Both the position numbers and the translations under genes were made by a program. This document shows, piece by piece, positions 36,474-46,968 of a DNA stretch of 64,000 nucleotides. The notes under the pieces are model-generated. The model worked only from the letters and a program-made list of their open reading frames with translations. It did no database searches and was not told the DNA's origin. Source of the DNA: an uncultured Paracoccaceae bacterium (GTDB lineage: Bacteria; Pseudomonadota; Alphaproteobacteria; Rhodobacterales; Rhodobacteraceae); the NCBI GenBank assembly GCA_947503965.1, contig CANNFU010000002.1:434001-498000 (forward strand), read 5' to 3'. How positions within the stretch are numbered: the first letter of the stretch is position 1; every line of letters starts with the position of its first letter.

Positions 36474-36935
36474 TTAGCCAAGTTTCGACTTTACCATGGG
36501 TCCGGCTTTGCCAAAATCCATCTGCCCGGTGTATTTGCCCTTGAGCACCGCCATGACCTTGCCCATGTCACGGATACTTTCTGCGCCGACTTCGGATATC
36601 GCCGCATCGATGGCGGCTGCGGCTTCATCTTCGCTCAGCTGTTTGGGCAAAAACTCTTCGATCACCTTGATCTCGACGCGTTCCTTTTCCGCCAGTTCCA
36701 GCCGTCCGCCCTCTTCATAGGCGCGCGCGCTTTCCTGGCGCTGTTTGACCATCCGGCCCATGATGGCCAGCACATCCGCGTCGCCGACACCGCTTTCTTC
36801 GTCGGCGGTGCCGCGCAGCGCGATATCCTTGTCCTTGATGGCGGCATTGATCAGACGCAAGGTCGACAGGCGATCTGCCTCTTTCGACTTCATCGCATCC
36901 TTCAGGGCCGCAGTAACCCGATCGCGCATATTCAT
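36474..36935 (-). CDS. GatB/YqeY domain protein
   Basis: A 153-residue YqeY-like protein, formed of the helical domain shared with the tail of GatB. It shows RVTAALKDAMKSKEADRLSTLRLINAAIKDKDI at the N-terminus, MVKQRQESARAYEEGGR near residue 75 and EEFLPKQLSEDEAAAAI followed by DMGKVMAVLKGKYTGQMDFGKA. The domain binds tRNA in GatB; the free-standing form has no firm role. ATG 36935 is chosen because the family starts here. It is divergent from carA, as in many alphaproteobacteria. Confidence 0.93.
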   Translation of the reverse strand: MNMRDRVTAALKDAMKSKEADRLSTLRLINAAIKDKDIALRGTADEESGVGDADVLAIMGRMVKQRQESARAYEEGGRLELAEKERVEIKVIEEFLPKQLSEDEAAAAIDAAISEVGAESIRDMGKVMAVLKGKYTGQMDFGKAGPMVKSKLG

Positions 36936-37114
36936 CTGTGATTTTTTCCGTTTATGTCCCGTCAAACGAAGTGGCACCTTACGCCGAGGACGCGACCATG
37001 ACAAGCAGGCCTTGCGCAACGTCAGCCCTTGTTTGCAAGGCCGCAATCTTCGCCTTGACCGATGCCCCCTGCCCCCTTAAACCCGGCACAATTTGGCAAA
37101 TGGGGGATCACGCA

Positions 37115-38281
37115 ATGACGCAGAAACCAACGGCCTGTCTGGCCCTTGCGGATGGCACGATCTTCTACGGTGTGGGCTTTGGCGCCACCGGCGAAACGGT
37201 GGCAGAGCTGTGTTTCAACACTGCCATGACCGGATATCAAGAGATCATGACCGATCCATCCTATGCCGGTCAGGTCGTCACCTTTACCTTTCCCCATATC
37301 GGCAATACGGGCGTAAACCCTGATGACGATGAAACCGCTGATCCGGTCGCTGACGGTATGGTCGTCAAATGGGACCCGACAGAGCCGTCAAACTGGCGAT
37401 CAACCGAAGAGCTGACCACATGGCTGGCCAAACGCAACCGCATCGGCATGGGTGGCGTTGACACACGGCGTCTGACCCGCGCGATCCGTCACCAAGGCGC
37501 GCCGCATGTGGCCCTCGCCCATAATCCCGACGGCGCATTTGATATCGAGGCGCTGGTGAAAAAGGCGCGGGCATTTCAGGGGCTTGAGGGGCTTGATCTG
37601 GCCAAGGATGTGACCTGTGCGCAGTCCTACAAATGGAACGAAATGCGGTGGGCGTGGCCCGAAGGCTATAAGCCCCAGACCGATCCAAAGCACAAGGTCG
37701 TTGCCATTGATTACGGCGCTAAACGCAATATTCTGCGGTGTCTGGCCAGTACGGGCTGTGACGTGACGGTATTGCCTGCGACCGCAACGGCCGACGATGT
37801 GCTGGCTTTACGGCCTGACGGGGTGTTTTTGTCCAACGGTCCGGGCGATCCCGCCGCAACGGGGCGCTATGCTGTGCCCATGATCCAGCGGGTGTTGGAG
37901 ACCGATATTCCGGTCTTCGGGATCTGTCTGGGCCACCAGATGCTGGCGCTGGCACTGGGTGCGCAAACGATCAAGATGAACCACGGCCACCACGGCGCAA
38001 ACCACCCGGTGAAAGACATGGAAACCGGCAAGGTCGAGATCACGTCGATGAATCACGGGTTCACCGTCGACAGCCAGACCCTGCCCGCAGGCGTGATCGA
38101 AACCCATGTGTCACTGTTTGATGGCAGCAATTGTGGTATTCGCGTCGCCGACAAACCCGTTTTCAGTGTGCAATATCACCCCGAGGCAAGCCCCGGCCCG
38201 CAGGACAGTTACTATCTGTTTGAACGGTTTGTTGAGGCGATGTCTCAGCGCACGCAACCTCTAGTTGAGAACGATTCTTAA
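37115..38281 (+). CDS. carA: Carbamoyl-phosphate synthase small subunit
   Basis: A 388-residue glutamine amidotransferase subunit that supplies ammonia to CarB for arginine and pyrimidine synthesis. The N-terminal domain has GVGFGATGETVAELCFNTAMTGYQEI. The class I amidotransferase domain has the nucleophile in PVFGICLGHQMLALALGAQT near residue 270 and the His/Glu pair in FSVQYHPEASPGP near residue 350. ATG 37115 is preferred over ATG 37100 because GGGGGA lies nine bases upstream of it. carB is not in the window. Confidence 0.97.
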   Translation: MTQKPTACLALADGTIFYGVGFGATGETVAELCFNTAMTGYQEIMTDPSYAGQVVTFTFPHIGNTGVNPDDDETADPVADGMVVKWDPTEPSNWRSTEELTTWLAKRNRIGMGGVDTRRLTRAIRHQGAPHVALAHNPDGAFDIEALVKKARAFQGLEGLDLAKDVTCAQSYKWNEMRWAWPEGYKPQTDPKHKVVAIDYGAKRNILRCLASTGCDVTVLPATATADDVLALRPDGVFLSNGPGDPAATGRYAVPMIQRVLETDIPVFGICLGHQMLALALGAQTIKMNHGHHGANHPVKDMETGKVEITSMNHGFTVDSQTLPAGVIETHVSLFDGSNCGIRVADKPVFSVQYHPEASPGPQDSYYLFERFVEAMSQRTQPLVENDS

Positions 38282-38336
38282 CCACTGATTAACTAACATC
38301 CGCGATGCTGTTCCCTGGTTTTCGGGGTACGGCGTA

Positions 38337-40247
38337 TTGCATCTTAATCAGTCAAACAAAGGGGCAGAACTCCGGCGCGTGCCGCGCGGTTACAACCATT
38401 GTCTGTCAGACGAAGTTGTCGCACGGGGCCTGATCCAGCCCGCAGATGCGCAGACCGCCCGACGGAACGCCACACAACAAGGTGTCCGTGTGGCGGATGT
38501 GCTGTGCCGCGAACATCATATCTCGGACTACACAATCGCGGACATTCTGGCAGAGGCCGCGCAAAGCCAGCTGATCAACCCGCTTGACCATCCCCCCGAC
38601 CGCAGCCTGATGAATGCCTATGGCATGGCAAACTGTGTCAGACACGGCGTGCTGCCTTGGCGGCGCATTGGTGGGGCAACTGTGGTACTGACCCACCGCC
38701 CAGACCATTTCGCGCGTCATCATGCTGCCCTGACGCAATTATTCGGGCCTATCCGCATGGCCATCACGACCGAGGAACAGTTGCATCGTTGCGTGCAAAA
38801 ACACGGCGATCCGGTGCTGGTCGCCCGCGCAGAAAACAAGGTGGCCGATGTGGAAAGCTGCCGGAACTGGGATGCGGGCGTCGTTTTATGGCTTGGGCTA
38901 TGTGCGGCCATACTCGTACTTGCCGCCTTCATGATCGCGCCCGGAATTGCCTTTGCGGTTCTTGCGGGATGGGCGATTATTACTTTGTTTTTCAACACCA
39001 TCTTAAAGGCCGCCGCTGCCTATATTGGGTGGCGTGACACTCCGGCACCGGCGCACTCCGTGACGCCGGCGCGCTTGCCTGTCATCACCGTTCTGGTTCC
39101 ACTTTATAACGAAACCGCCATCGCCGAACATCTGCTGACGCGGCTGAAGGCGCTGCAGTATCCCCGCGCACTGCTGGATATTTGCCTGGTGCTTGAGGCG
39201 GATGACACCACCACGCGTGATACACTGGGTCGCACCATCCTGCCCACTTGGATGCGTGCCATCGTGGTGCCGAAAGGTACGATCAAGACCAAGCCACGGG
39301 CGCTGAACTACGCGCTTGATTTCGCGCGTGGCAGTATCATCGGAATCTGGGACGCAGAGGATGCACCAGCCCCCGATCAGCTTCATGTGGTCGCCCAAAG
39401 CTTTGCAAATATGGGGCCAGAGGTGGCCTGCCTGCAAGGCACGCTGGATTACTACAACGCCAGTACCAACTGGCTGACCCGGTGTTTCACCATCGAATAT
39501 GCCAGCTGGTTCCGGGTGATCCTGCCCGGTCTGTCAAAGCTGGGGCTGGTCGTTCCGTTGGGCGGCACAACCCTTTTTTTCCGGCGTGATATTCTAGAAG
39601 AATTGGGCGGTTGGGACGCCCATAACGTCACCGAAGACGCTGATCTAGGTGTCAGACTTGCTCGCCATGGATACCGTACCGAACTGATCCAGACCGTGAC
39701 CGAGGAAGAGGCGAATGGCCGTGCCTGGCCATGGGTCAAGCAGCGGTCACGCTGGCTGAAGGGATATGCGATCACCTATGGCGTACATATGCGCAACCCC
39801 GCCCGGCTATGGCGTGACCTAGGCGCCTGGCGGTTCTTTGGACTGCAACTGTTGTTTCTGGGCACGCTGTCGCAATTCGTGCTGGCGCCGGTTCTGTGGA
39901 CGTTCTGGTTGCTGCCCTTTGGCTTTGATCACCCGCTCAGCGCGCTTGTGATGCCTTGGGTGTTCTGGGCGCTTGCGGGGCTTTTTGTGACATCAGAGAT
40001 CGTGGGATTTGCCGCCGCCATGATCGGTGTGCGCAAGGCAGGCAAACCATGGCTGATCAAATGGGCGCTGACGCTGCAATTCTATTTCCCGCTTGGAGCG
40101 CTGGCAGCCTATAAAGGGCTTTGGGAACTGGCGCGCAAGCCATTTTACTGGGACAAGACAGCCCATGGGGTTCTGTTGCCCAAAGGTTGGAGAACAGCGT
40201 CTACTCCGCCGCCTCGACCGCCTCTGCGTCAAGTTTCAGGCGGGTGA
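38337..40247 (+). CDS. Glycosyltransferase family 2 with N-terminal GspE-N/MshEN-like domain
   Basis: About 636 residues. Residues 20-125 look like a type II secretion GspE-N (MshEN) domain (RGLIQPADAQTARRN, VADVLCREHHISDYTIADILAEAAQ). Two helices follow (VVLWLGLCAAILVLAAFMIAP and IAFAVLAGWAIITLFFN). A GT-A domain comes next with DAEDAP near residue 340, TEDADLG near 440 and QRSRWLKG near 480, the marks of a processive inverting enzyme. Several C-terminal helices complete it. It should polymerise or transfer sugar at the inner membrane. MshEN domains can bind cyclic di-GMP. The start is a weak TTG; GTG 38379 is possible. The 3' end overlaps the converging GntR gene by 47 bases. Confidence 0.82.
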   Translation: MHLNQSNKGAELRRVPRGYNHCLSDEVVARGLIQPADAQTARRNATQQGVRVADVLCREHHISDYTIADILAEAAQSQLINPLDHPPDRSLMNAYGMANCVRHGVLPWRRIGGATVVLTHRPDHFARHHAALTQLFGPIRMAITTEEQLHRCVQKHGDPVLVARAENKVADVESCRNWDAGVVLWLGLCAAILVLAAFMIAPGIAFAVLAGWAIITLFFNTILKAAAAYIGWRDTPAPAHSVTPARLPVITVLVPLYNETAIAEHLLTRLKALQYPRALLDICLVLEADDTTTRDTLGRTILPTWMRAIVVPKGTIKTKPRALNYALDFARGSIIGIWDAEDAPAPDQLHVVAQSFANMGPEVACLQGTLDYYNASTNWLTRCFTIEYASWFRVILPGLSKLGLVVPLGGTTLFFRRDILEELGGWDAHNVTEDADLGVRLARHGYRTELIQTVTEEEANGRAWPWVKQRSRWLKGYAITYGVHMRNPARLWRDLGAWRFFGLQLLFLGTLSQFVLAPVLWTFWLLPFGFDHPLSALVMPWVFWALAGLFVTSEIVGFAAAMIGVRKAGKPWLIKWALTLQFYFPLGALAAYKGLWELARKPFYWDKTAHGVLLPKGWRTASTPPPRPPLRQVSGG

Positions 40248-40854
40248 CGAACGCCTCTGAAATGTGATCGCGCAAGGCCTGATAGGCGGCATCACCATCC
40301 CCTTTTTCAATGGCTGATACGATGGTTGCGTGTTCCTGCAGCGTTTCCTTTGTCCGCCCCTCGGCCGCGATGGATGTGGTCGCCAAAAGCGCCATGGACC
40401 GATGCACCAGATCCAACTGCTGCACCAGAAACCGGTTATGCGACGCAAGATGTATCTGCTTGTGAAACCGGCGGTTTGCCCGGCTCAGCGCAATGGGATC
40501 GCCGACCAACTTGTGATCATCCTCCAGCATGTCGCGCAGCACTTTCACCTCTTCCGGGGTGGCGTGGCGCGCGGCCAGACGGGCGGCAAGCCCCTCTAAC
40601 TCACCACGCACAACATACAGTTCTGACAATTGCGAATGATCCAGCGACGCCACGATCAGGGAACGCCCGTCGCGGGTCAGCAGGGATTGCGTTTCAAGCC
40701 GCTGCAGCGCCTCGCGGATGGGCGTGCGCGACACGCCGAAACGGTCCGCCAATTCGCTTTCGACCAGACGATCACCCGGTTTGTAGGTGTGGTTATCAAT
40801 CGCCTCAAGAATAAGGGCGTAGGCGTCTTTTTGCGATGCGCGCGAGTCATGCAT
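40201..40854 (-). CDS. GntR-family transcriptional regulator (FadR subfamily)
   Basis: A 217-residue regulator. The winged helix spans residues 10-75 (DAYALILEAIDNHTYKPGDRLVESELADRFGVSRTPIREALQRLE). An all-helical FCD effector domain follows, with metal-site histidines expected in NRRFHKQIHLASHN and the C-terminal ALRDHISEAF. ATG 40854 lies at the usual family N-terminus; an upstream frame to 40971 has no support. The target operon is not evident, because its neighbours are a glycosyltransferase and a nucleotidase. Confidence 0.92.
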   Translation of the reverse strand: MHDSRASQKDAYALILEAIDNHTYKPGDRLVESELADRFGVSRTPIREALQRLETQSLLTRDGRSLIVASLDHSQLSELYVVRGELEGLAARLAARHATPEEVKVLRDMLEDDHKLVGDPIALSRANRRFHKQIHLASHNRFLVQQLDLVHRSMALLATTSIAAEGRTKETLQEHATIVSAIEKGDGDAAYQALRDHISEAFVTRLKLDAEAVEAAE

Positions 40855-40956
40855 GAACTTCAAACCTTTCCTGACCTGTTGACCATACGCCTCTGGCCGC
40901 CAGGCAATCAACCCAAAGCGATTGCGCCGGTTCATCCGCGCACGTAACCTGCGCCC

Positions 40957-41604
40957 ATGATCGCGCAGCATTTTTCACATGTGGATACATGGGTCTTTGA
41001 CCTCGACAACACGCTTTATCCACCCTCGGCCAATCTGTTCGGGTTGATGGATGCGCGGTTTTCGCACTACGTGTCGCGCGTGACAGGGCTGGATCGTGAT
41101 GGCGCGTTGAAACTTTGCGCGGATTACTGGGCCAGTTATGGATCAACCCTTGTGGGCCTGATGGCGCATCACGATGTTGATCCGCATGATTTTCTGGCCG
41201 ATGTGCATGATATCGACATTTCGCATCTGAGCCCGTGTGATCAGCTGATCAGCGCACTGACCAGATTGCCGGGGCGCAAGGTTGTCTACACCAACGGATC
41301 ACAAAATCATGCCAAGCGGGTGTTGTCGGCGCGTGGCCTGACACGCCAGTTTGATGCGGTCTACGGGGTCGAGGATGCGGATTTCAAACCAAAGCCGACC
41401 CATGACGCATTTGCCAAGATCTTTGCCAAAGACGGAATTGCCGCGCACGCCAGCGCCATGTTCGAGGACGAAGAACGCAATCTGAAGGTGCCGCATGCGA
41501 TGGGGATGAAAACGGTACATGTCCATCCTGACCCGCATGATGCCGATCACATCCATCACCATACCGATGATCTGGCGGATTTCTTGTCGCAGCTTGTGCG
41601 CTGA
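40957..41604 (+). CDS. HAD-family pyrimidine 5'-nucleotidase
   Basis: A 215-residue HAD hydrolase of the SDT1/YjjG-like pyrimidine nucleotidase group. Motif I is WVFDLDNTLYPPSANLF, motif II is VVYTNGSQNHA near residue 112, the lysine is in FKPKPTHDAF near residue 145 and motif IV is AMFEDEERNLKVPHAMG. It should dephosphorylate UMP, CMP or damaged nucleotides. Upstream, the divergent GntR gene starts about 100 bases away; downstream, a flavin hydroxylase follows after 38 bases. Confidence 0.9.
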   Translation: MIAQHFSHVDTWVFDLDNTLYPPSANLFGLMDARFSHYVSRVTGLDRDGALKLCADYWASYGSTLVGLMAHHDVDPHDFLADVHDIDISHLSPCDQLISALTRLPGRKVVYTNGSQNHAKRVLSARGLTRQFDAVYGVEDADFKPKPTHDAFAKIFAKDGIAAHASAMFEDEERNLKVPHAMGMKTVHVHPDPHDADHIHHHTDDLADFLSQLVR

Positions 41605-41642
41605 CCCTTTCCGGGGGCCGTCGATCAGCATAGGTGAATGAT

Positions 41643-42833
41643 ATGGAACGTAAACACACCGATATTCTGATCGCCGGTGGCGGGGTCGCGGGGCTGACAG
41701 CCGCAGCCGCCTTTGGCTCGGCGGGTTTCAGCGTCACGATTGTTGATCCGACGCCGCCAGTGACAACCGCCGATGCAAACGGGTCCGACCTGCGCACCAC
41801 CGCGTTCTTGCAGCCTGCACAGCAGTTTCTGGAAACCGCCGGGCTCTGGGCACGACTTGCGCCACATGCCGCACCGCTCCAGATCATGCGGATTGTCGAT
41901 GCGGCGGCCGACCCGCATGTCACGCGCGATTTCGACGCGGCTGATATTTCGGACAAGCCATTTGGGTGGAACCTGCCCAATTGGCTGCTGCGCCGCGAGA
42001 TGGTGGCGCGCCTTGCCGAACTGCCCAACGTGGATTTTCGCCCCGGTACCGGATTTGCCCGGATGCTGGCACGGACCGACATGGCGATTGTAACGCTCAG
42101 CGATGGCACGCAGCTGAATGCCAGGCTGGTTATTGGTGCTGATGGTCGCAATTCCGTTGTCCGTCAAAGCAACGGGATCAGCGTCACAACCACGCGCTAT
42201 GGGCAAAAGGCCGTGACCTTTGCAGTGACCCATGATGCGCCGCACAACAATATCTCGACCGAGATACACCGCGCGGGTGGACCCTTCACGCTCGTGCCCC
42301 TGCCAGATCACGACGGCAAGCCCTGTTCGGCAGTGGTTTGGATGGAAAGCGGGGCAGAGGCACAGCGGCTGGCGGCCCTGCCCGTCGATGGTTTTGAGGC
42401 CGCAGCGAACGCGCGCTCCGCTTGGACCTATGGCCCACTGACTTTGGTGACAAAGCGCAGCGTCTGGCCGATCATCAGCCAAATGGCGGATCAGTTGACC
42501 GCCCCGCGCACGGCCCTTGTGGCCGAAGCGGCCCATGTGATGCCCCCGATTGGCGCGCAAGGGCTGAACATGTCACTGCGTGATCTGGCCTGCCTGCTGC
42601 AGCTGGCCCAGGCACAACCCGGTGATCTGGGGAGTTCGGCCGTGCTGGATACATATGCGCGCAAACGCCATGCGGATATCAAGCTGCGGGTCGCGGGCAT
42701 TGATGCGCTGAACCGCGCATCCATCACCGGCAACCCGATGCTGCAGGATATGCGTGCAAAAGGTATTCAGGCGCTGTACGGCATTACACCGGTCCGGCGC
42801 ACATTGATGCAGTTGGGTCTGGGCGCAGGTTAG
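41643..42833 (+). CDS. FAD-dependent hydroxylase, UbiH/COQ6 family
   Basis: A 396-residue class A flavin monooxygenase. The FAD fold is DILIAGGGVAGLTAAAAFG, the DG motif is LVIGADGRNSVVR near residue 165 and the second FAD motif is LVAEAAHVMPPIGAQGLNMSLRD near residue 295. This places it in the ubiquinone-ring hydroxylase group (UbiH, UbiF, UbiL). Its specific ring position cannot be read from the sequence. ATG 41643 is chosen over GTG 41634, because that GTG lies inside the AGGTGA ribosome site. The stop overlaps the converging aminotransferase stop. Confidence 0.9.
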   Translation: MERKHTDILIAGGGVAGLTAAAAFGSAGFSVTIVDPTPPVTTADANGSDLRTTAFLQPAQQFLETAGLWARLAPHAAPLQIMRIVDAAADPHVTRDFDAADISDKPFGWNLPNWLLRREMVARLAELPNVDFRPGTGFARMLARTDMAIVTLSDGTQLNARLVIGADGRNSVVRQSNGISVTTTRYGQKAVTFAVTHDAPHNNISTEIHRAGGPFTLVPLPDHDGKPCSAVVWMESGAEAQRLAALPVDGFEAAANARSAWTYGPLTLVTKRSVWPIISQMADQLTAPRTALVAEAAHVMPPIGAQGLNMSLRDLACLLQLAQAQPGDLGSSAVLDTYARKRHADIKLRVAGIDALNRASITGNPMLQDMRAKGIQALYGITPVRRTLMQLGLGAG

Positions 42834-43957
42834 AGCACGCGGTCCAACACAGGCACCAACCGCGCCAGCGTCGCATCGACATCATGAAGTTTGTCCAGAC
42901 CGAAAAGCCCCAACCGGAACGTCCGGAAATCATCCGGCTCATCACATTGCAGCGGAACACCTGCGGCGATTTGCATCCCTTCGGCGGCAAATTTCGATCC
43001 ATTCTGGATCGCAGGATCGTCGGTGTAACTGACCACAACGCCCGGCGCGCCGAACCCAACGGCCGCAACAGATCTCAGCCCCTTATCGGCTAGCACCTTG
43101 CGCACGGCATTGCCCAGCCTCCATTGCGCGTCTTGCAGTTTGTCAAAACCAAACGTCTTGGTTTCCAGCATTGTATCCCGAAACGCACGCAATCCGTCAG
43201 TCGGCATTGTCGCATGATAGGCATGCCCGCCGTTTTCATAGGCCTGCATGATGCCATGCCATTTCTTCAGATCGACGGCAAAGGAATTGGCCGTTGTCTC
43301 AGCCATGCGGTCCACCGCACGCTGCGACATCATGACAAGACCTGCAGACGGCGTGGATGACCAACCCTTTTGCGGGGCCGAGATCAGAACATCGACACCG
43401 GTCGCCTCCATATCCACCCAGGCGCAGCCCGATGCGATGCAATCCAGCACCATCAGTGCCCCGACCTCGTGCGCAGCAGCGGCCAAAGCGGTGATGTAGT
43501 CATCCGGCAGGATGATGCCCGCGCTGGTTTCCACATGCGGGGCGAAAACCACATCAGGTTTGGTCGCGCGTATCGCGTCAACAACATCGTCAATGGGTGC
43601 GGGGGCAAAGGGTGCACGCGTATCATTGCCGGCTTGCCGTGCCTTCATCACAGTTGTCTGTGCAGTAAAATCCCCAGCCTCGAAAATCTGGCTCCACCGA
43701 TAGGAAAACCAGCCATTGCGCACAACAAAGGCATGCGCATCGCCGCCAAACTGGCGCGCGACGGCTTCCATCGCAAAAGTCCCGCCACCGGGAACAATCG
43801 CGACGTGATCGGCACTGTAGACCTCTTTCAGCATGGCTGAAATGTCGGTCATAACACCCTGAAAAGCCTTCGACATGTGGTTCAGTGACCGGTCGGTGAA
43901 CACGACCGAAAACTCCATCAGCCCATCGGGGTCAACCTGCGCATTTGCACCGTCCAT
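42830..43957 (-). CDS. Class V aminotransferase (alanine/serine-glyoxylate type)
   Basis: A 375-residue PLP enzyme of the alanine-glyoxylate/serine-glyoxylate aminotransferase family. It has IVPGGGTFAMEAVARQF near residue 55, FAPHVETSAGIILP near residue 140, LDCIASGCAWVDME for the PLP aspartate, and the Schiff-base lysine in LISAPQKGWSS near residue 195. It probably moves an amino group between serine or alanine and a glyoxylate-type acceptor. ATG 43957 has GGAG at the proper distance; the ATG at 43963 would abut the ribosome site. A related glycerate kinase is far away at 9336. Confidence 0.88.
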   Translation of the reverse strand: MDGANAQVDPDGLMEFSVVFTDRSLNHMSKAFQGVMTDISAMLKEVYSADHVAIVPGGGTFAMEAVARQFGGDAHAFVVRNGWFSYRWSQIFEAGDFTAQTTVMKARQAGNDTRAPFAPAPIDDVVDAIRATKPDVVFAPHVETSAGIILPDDYITALAAAAHEVGALMVLDCIASGCAWVDMEATGVDVLISAPQKGWSSTPSAGLVMMSQRAVDRMAETTANSFAVDLKKWHGIMQAYENGGHAYHATMPTDGLRAFRDTMLETKTFGFDKLQDAQWRLGNAVRKVLADKGLRSVAAVGFGAPGVVVSYTDDPAIQNGSKFAAEGMQIAAGVPLQCDEPDDFRTFRLGLFGLDKLHDVDATLARLVPVLDRVL

Positions 43958-44035
43958 CGCCATCTCTCCTTGGTCTGGTATCTATGGCTAGTGTGCGCGA
44001 TGCGGGAACGCAAAGTCTATCTTTGTATACCGTGG

Positions 44036-44818
44036 CTAGACCGCCATCGCTTGCGACGGCACATCCTGCTCATCTGCAAACACGGTCATGTTGCGCCCGC
44101 GGGATTTCGCACGATAAAGCGCCTGATCCGCCTGGTGGATTGCCAGATTGACATCCTCCAACCGCTCTTTCAGCGATCCGCCGATGGAGACGGTCACCGT
44201 CACCGGCTGGCCCTGAAAATCGATCACATCGCCAGCAATGGCGCTGCGCATCCTTTCTGCAATGGTAAAGCCGCTATCCGTGTCCTCCTCATGCAGGAAG
44301 ACAACAAATTCCTCGCCGCCAAATCGGCAGACAATGTCATGCTCGCGCGTGTTTTCGTACAGGATTTTGGCAACACGGCTGATCACCGCATCCCCGGCCA
44401 GATGCCCGAATGTATCATTGACCGATTTGAAATGGTCGATATCGATCATCAACGAAACACCATAGGCATTGGGATTGCTGCGCATCTTCGCAAAAAAGAA
44501 ATCCCGCGTCGCCACATCGGTCAGCCGATCACGATTCAGCAGCCTGCGCATTTCGTTGCCCAGCAGGATGTTCCTGCGAACCTGGGACCAGATGAAGAAA
44601 CTGACAGGAAAACCAGTGACGACCGTAATCATTGGCGCCAGCCGTAACGCTGCACCCAGATCCACACCCTGAAACAGGAAATACACCATCAACAGCGATA
44701 CCGTCATGCAGGCCAAGGTCGTCAGAACCGCCGCTGTCAAAACCCCCCACCATGTCGCCAAGACGCTGCGCATTATTTCCCGCCATACTGATCCAGAGCC
44801 AGCTTCGGCGATATTCAT
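44036..44818 (-). CDS. Membrane-bound diguanylate cyclase (GGDEF domain)
   Basis: A 260-residue protein. Two transmembrane segments span about residues 22-48 and 60-78, and a GGDEF domain covers about residues 95-250. The active site is intact (GGEEF 167-171), the metal/phosphate motif DIDHFKSVNDTFGH is complete, and the inhibitory I-site REHD (158-161) stands exactly five residues before it. It should therefore be an active, feedback-inhibited cyclase making cyclic di-GMP. No sensory domain other than the short membrane hairpin is visible. It is a stand-alone gene. Confidence 0.93.
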   Translation of the reverse strand: MNIAEAGSGSVWREIMRSVLATWWGVLTAAVLTTLACMTVSLLMVYFLFQGVDLGAALRLAPMITVVTGFPVSFFIWSQVRRNILLGNEMRRLLNRDRLTDVATRDFFFAKMRSNPNAYGVSLMIDIDHFKSVNDTFGHLAGDAVISRVAKILYENTREHDIVCRFGGEEFVVFLHEEDTDSGFTIAERMRSAIAGDVIDFQGQPVTVTVSIGGSLKERLEDVNLAIHQADQALYRAKSRGRNMTVFADEQDVPSQAMAV

Positions 44819-44845
44819 GAGAATAGTATTAAGCGCCGGCGGCTT

Positions 44846-45298
44846 TTAAATCGGCCCCGGCCTGCGTTCCTCGCTCAGGAGCACATTCGCCTCGACATCG
44901 CCGACACCGGGCAATGTCATGATCCGTCGTCGCAGGACCCGCTCAAAATCGGCCAGATCACGCGCCACGACGCGCAACCGGTAATCATAAAGCCCCAGAA
45001 CATGGTCCACGCTTTGTACTTCGGGGATGGCGCCGATCGCACGCTCAAAATCATCCAGGCTCACCCGCCCCTTGGTTGCCAGTTTCACGCCCAAAAACAC
45101 CGTCACGCCGAACCCGACCTTTTCGGCGTTCAGCATCAGCTGCCGCCCCGTGATCACGCCTGCATCTTGCAACCGCCGGATACGTCGCCATGTGGCCGGT
45201 TGGCTCAGATCCAGCTTGGCGGCCAGCTGTGTCGTGGGCTGTGCCGCATCCTGTTGTAGCGCCTTCAGTATCATCCGGTCATGATCATCCAGCGTCAT
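44846..45298 (-). CDS. Lrp/AsnC-family regulator (second of a pair)
   Basis: A 150-residue Lrp/AsnC protein. The helix-turn-helix covers residues 4-55 (DHDRMILKALQQDAAQPTTQLAAKLDLSQPATWRRIRRLQDAGVI). A RAM ligand-binding domain follows ([56 protein letters not shown]). Its start overlaps the stop of a second Lrp gene upstream (ATGA), so the two are made together and could form mixed oligomers. They are divergent from ilvC, a classical Lrp target. Confidence 0.93.
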   Translation of the reverse strand: MTLDDHDRMILKALQQDAAQPTTQLAAKLDLSQPATWRRIRRLQDAGVITGRQLMLNAEKVGFGVTVFLGVKLATKGRVSLDDFERAIGAIPEVQSVDHVLGLYDYRLRVVARDLADFERVLRRRIMTLPGVGDVEANVLLSEERRPGPI

Positions 45299-45750
45299 AG
45301 CGGCAGCGCCCTGTCGGATTTGACATTGGCCACATCCATCAATGCCTCAATATCCGCAATATGCGGCAAGGTCAGGATACGGTCGCGATAAAGCCGTTGG
45401 TAATCGGGCAGATCACGCGCAATCAGCGACAGGCGCACATCGACCCGACCCAGAAAGGTCTGGATTTCCAGCACCTCGGGCACCTCGCGGGCGGCAGCAA
45501 GAAAATCGTCAAAGGCACGGGTGACCGTCTTGTCCAGCGTGATGCGCAAGGACACGTGCACCGCAAATCCCAGCGCGCGCCAATCAATCACCGCACGCTG
45601 GCCTGCAATGATGCCCTCGGCCATCATTCTGTCAACACGGCGGATCACGCGAGCGGGCGTGGCCCCTACCCGTTCCGCCAGTTCCGGCATGGTCATGGCC
45701 GGTGCGGCCTGCATCTGGCGCAAAATCACGCGATCTACATCATCAAGCAT
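45295..45750 (-). CDS. Lrp/AsnC-family regulator (first of a pair)
   Basis: A 151-residue Lrp/AsnC protein with the HTH MLDDVDRVILRQMQAAPAMT, VGATPARVIRRVDRMMAEGII, and a RAM domain ending LPHIADIEALMDVA. The start is set at ATG 45750 by comparison with its neighbour's N-terminus; an ATG at 45762 is also in frame. The paralogues are diverged. It is divergent from ilvC with about 135 bases between, a likely site of control of branched-chain amino acid synthesis or of autoregulation. Confidence 0.9.
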   Translation of the reverse strand: MLDDVDRVILRQMQAAPAMTMPELAERVGATPARVIRRVDRMMAEGIIAGQRAVIDWRALGFAVHVSLRITLDKTVTRAFDDFLAAAREVPEVLEIQTFLGRVDVRLSLIARDLPDYQRLYRDRILTLPHIADIEALMDVANVKSDRALPL

Positions 45751-45783
45751 AAAAATAGCCATAAATCCGATAATTGCGAATAA

Positions 45784-46908
<1,125 letters not shown>

Positions 46909-46943
46909 GACCGTAGGATGGGTGCGCGCACTCATCTTACCCG

Positions 46944-46968
46944 GGGCACCCCTAGCGGGTGCCCTTTT
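46944..46968 (+). terminator. Terminator of ilvC, overlapping the end of the converging regulator gene
   Basis: GGGCACCC, loop about five bases, GGGTGCCC, then TTTT. The right arm and the T run lie inside the last codons and the stop of the minus-strand ArsR-like gene that ends at 46952, so the same bases serve as terminator and coding sequence. Confidence 0.8.
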
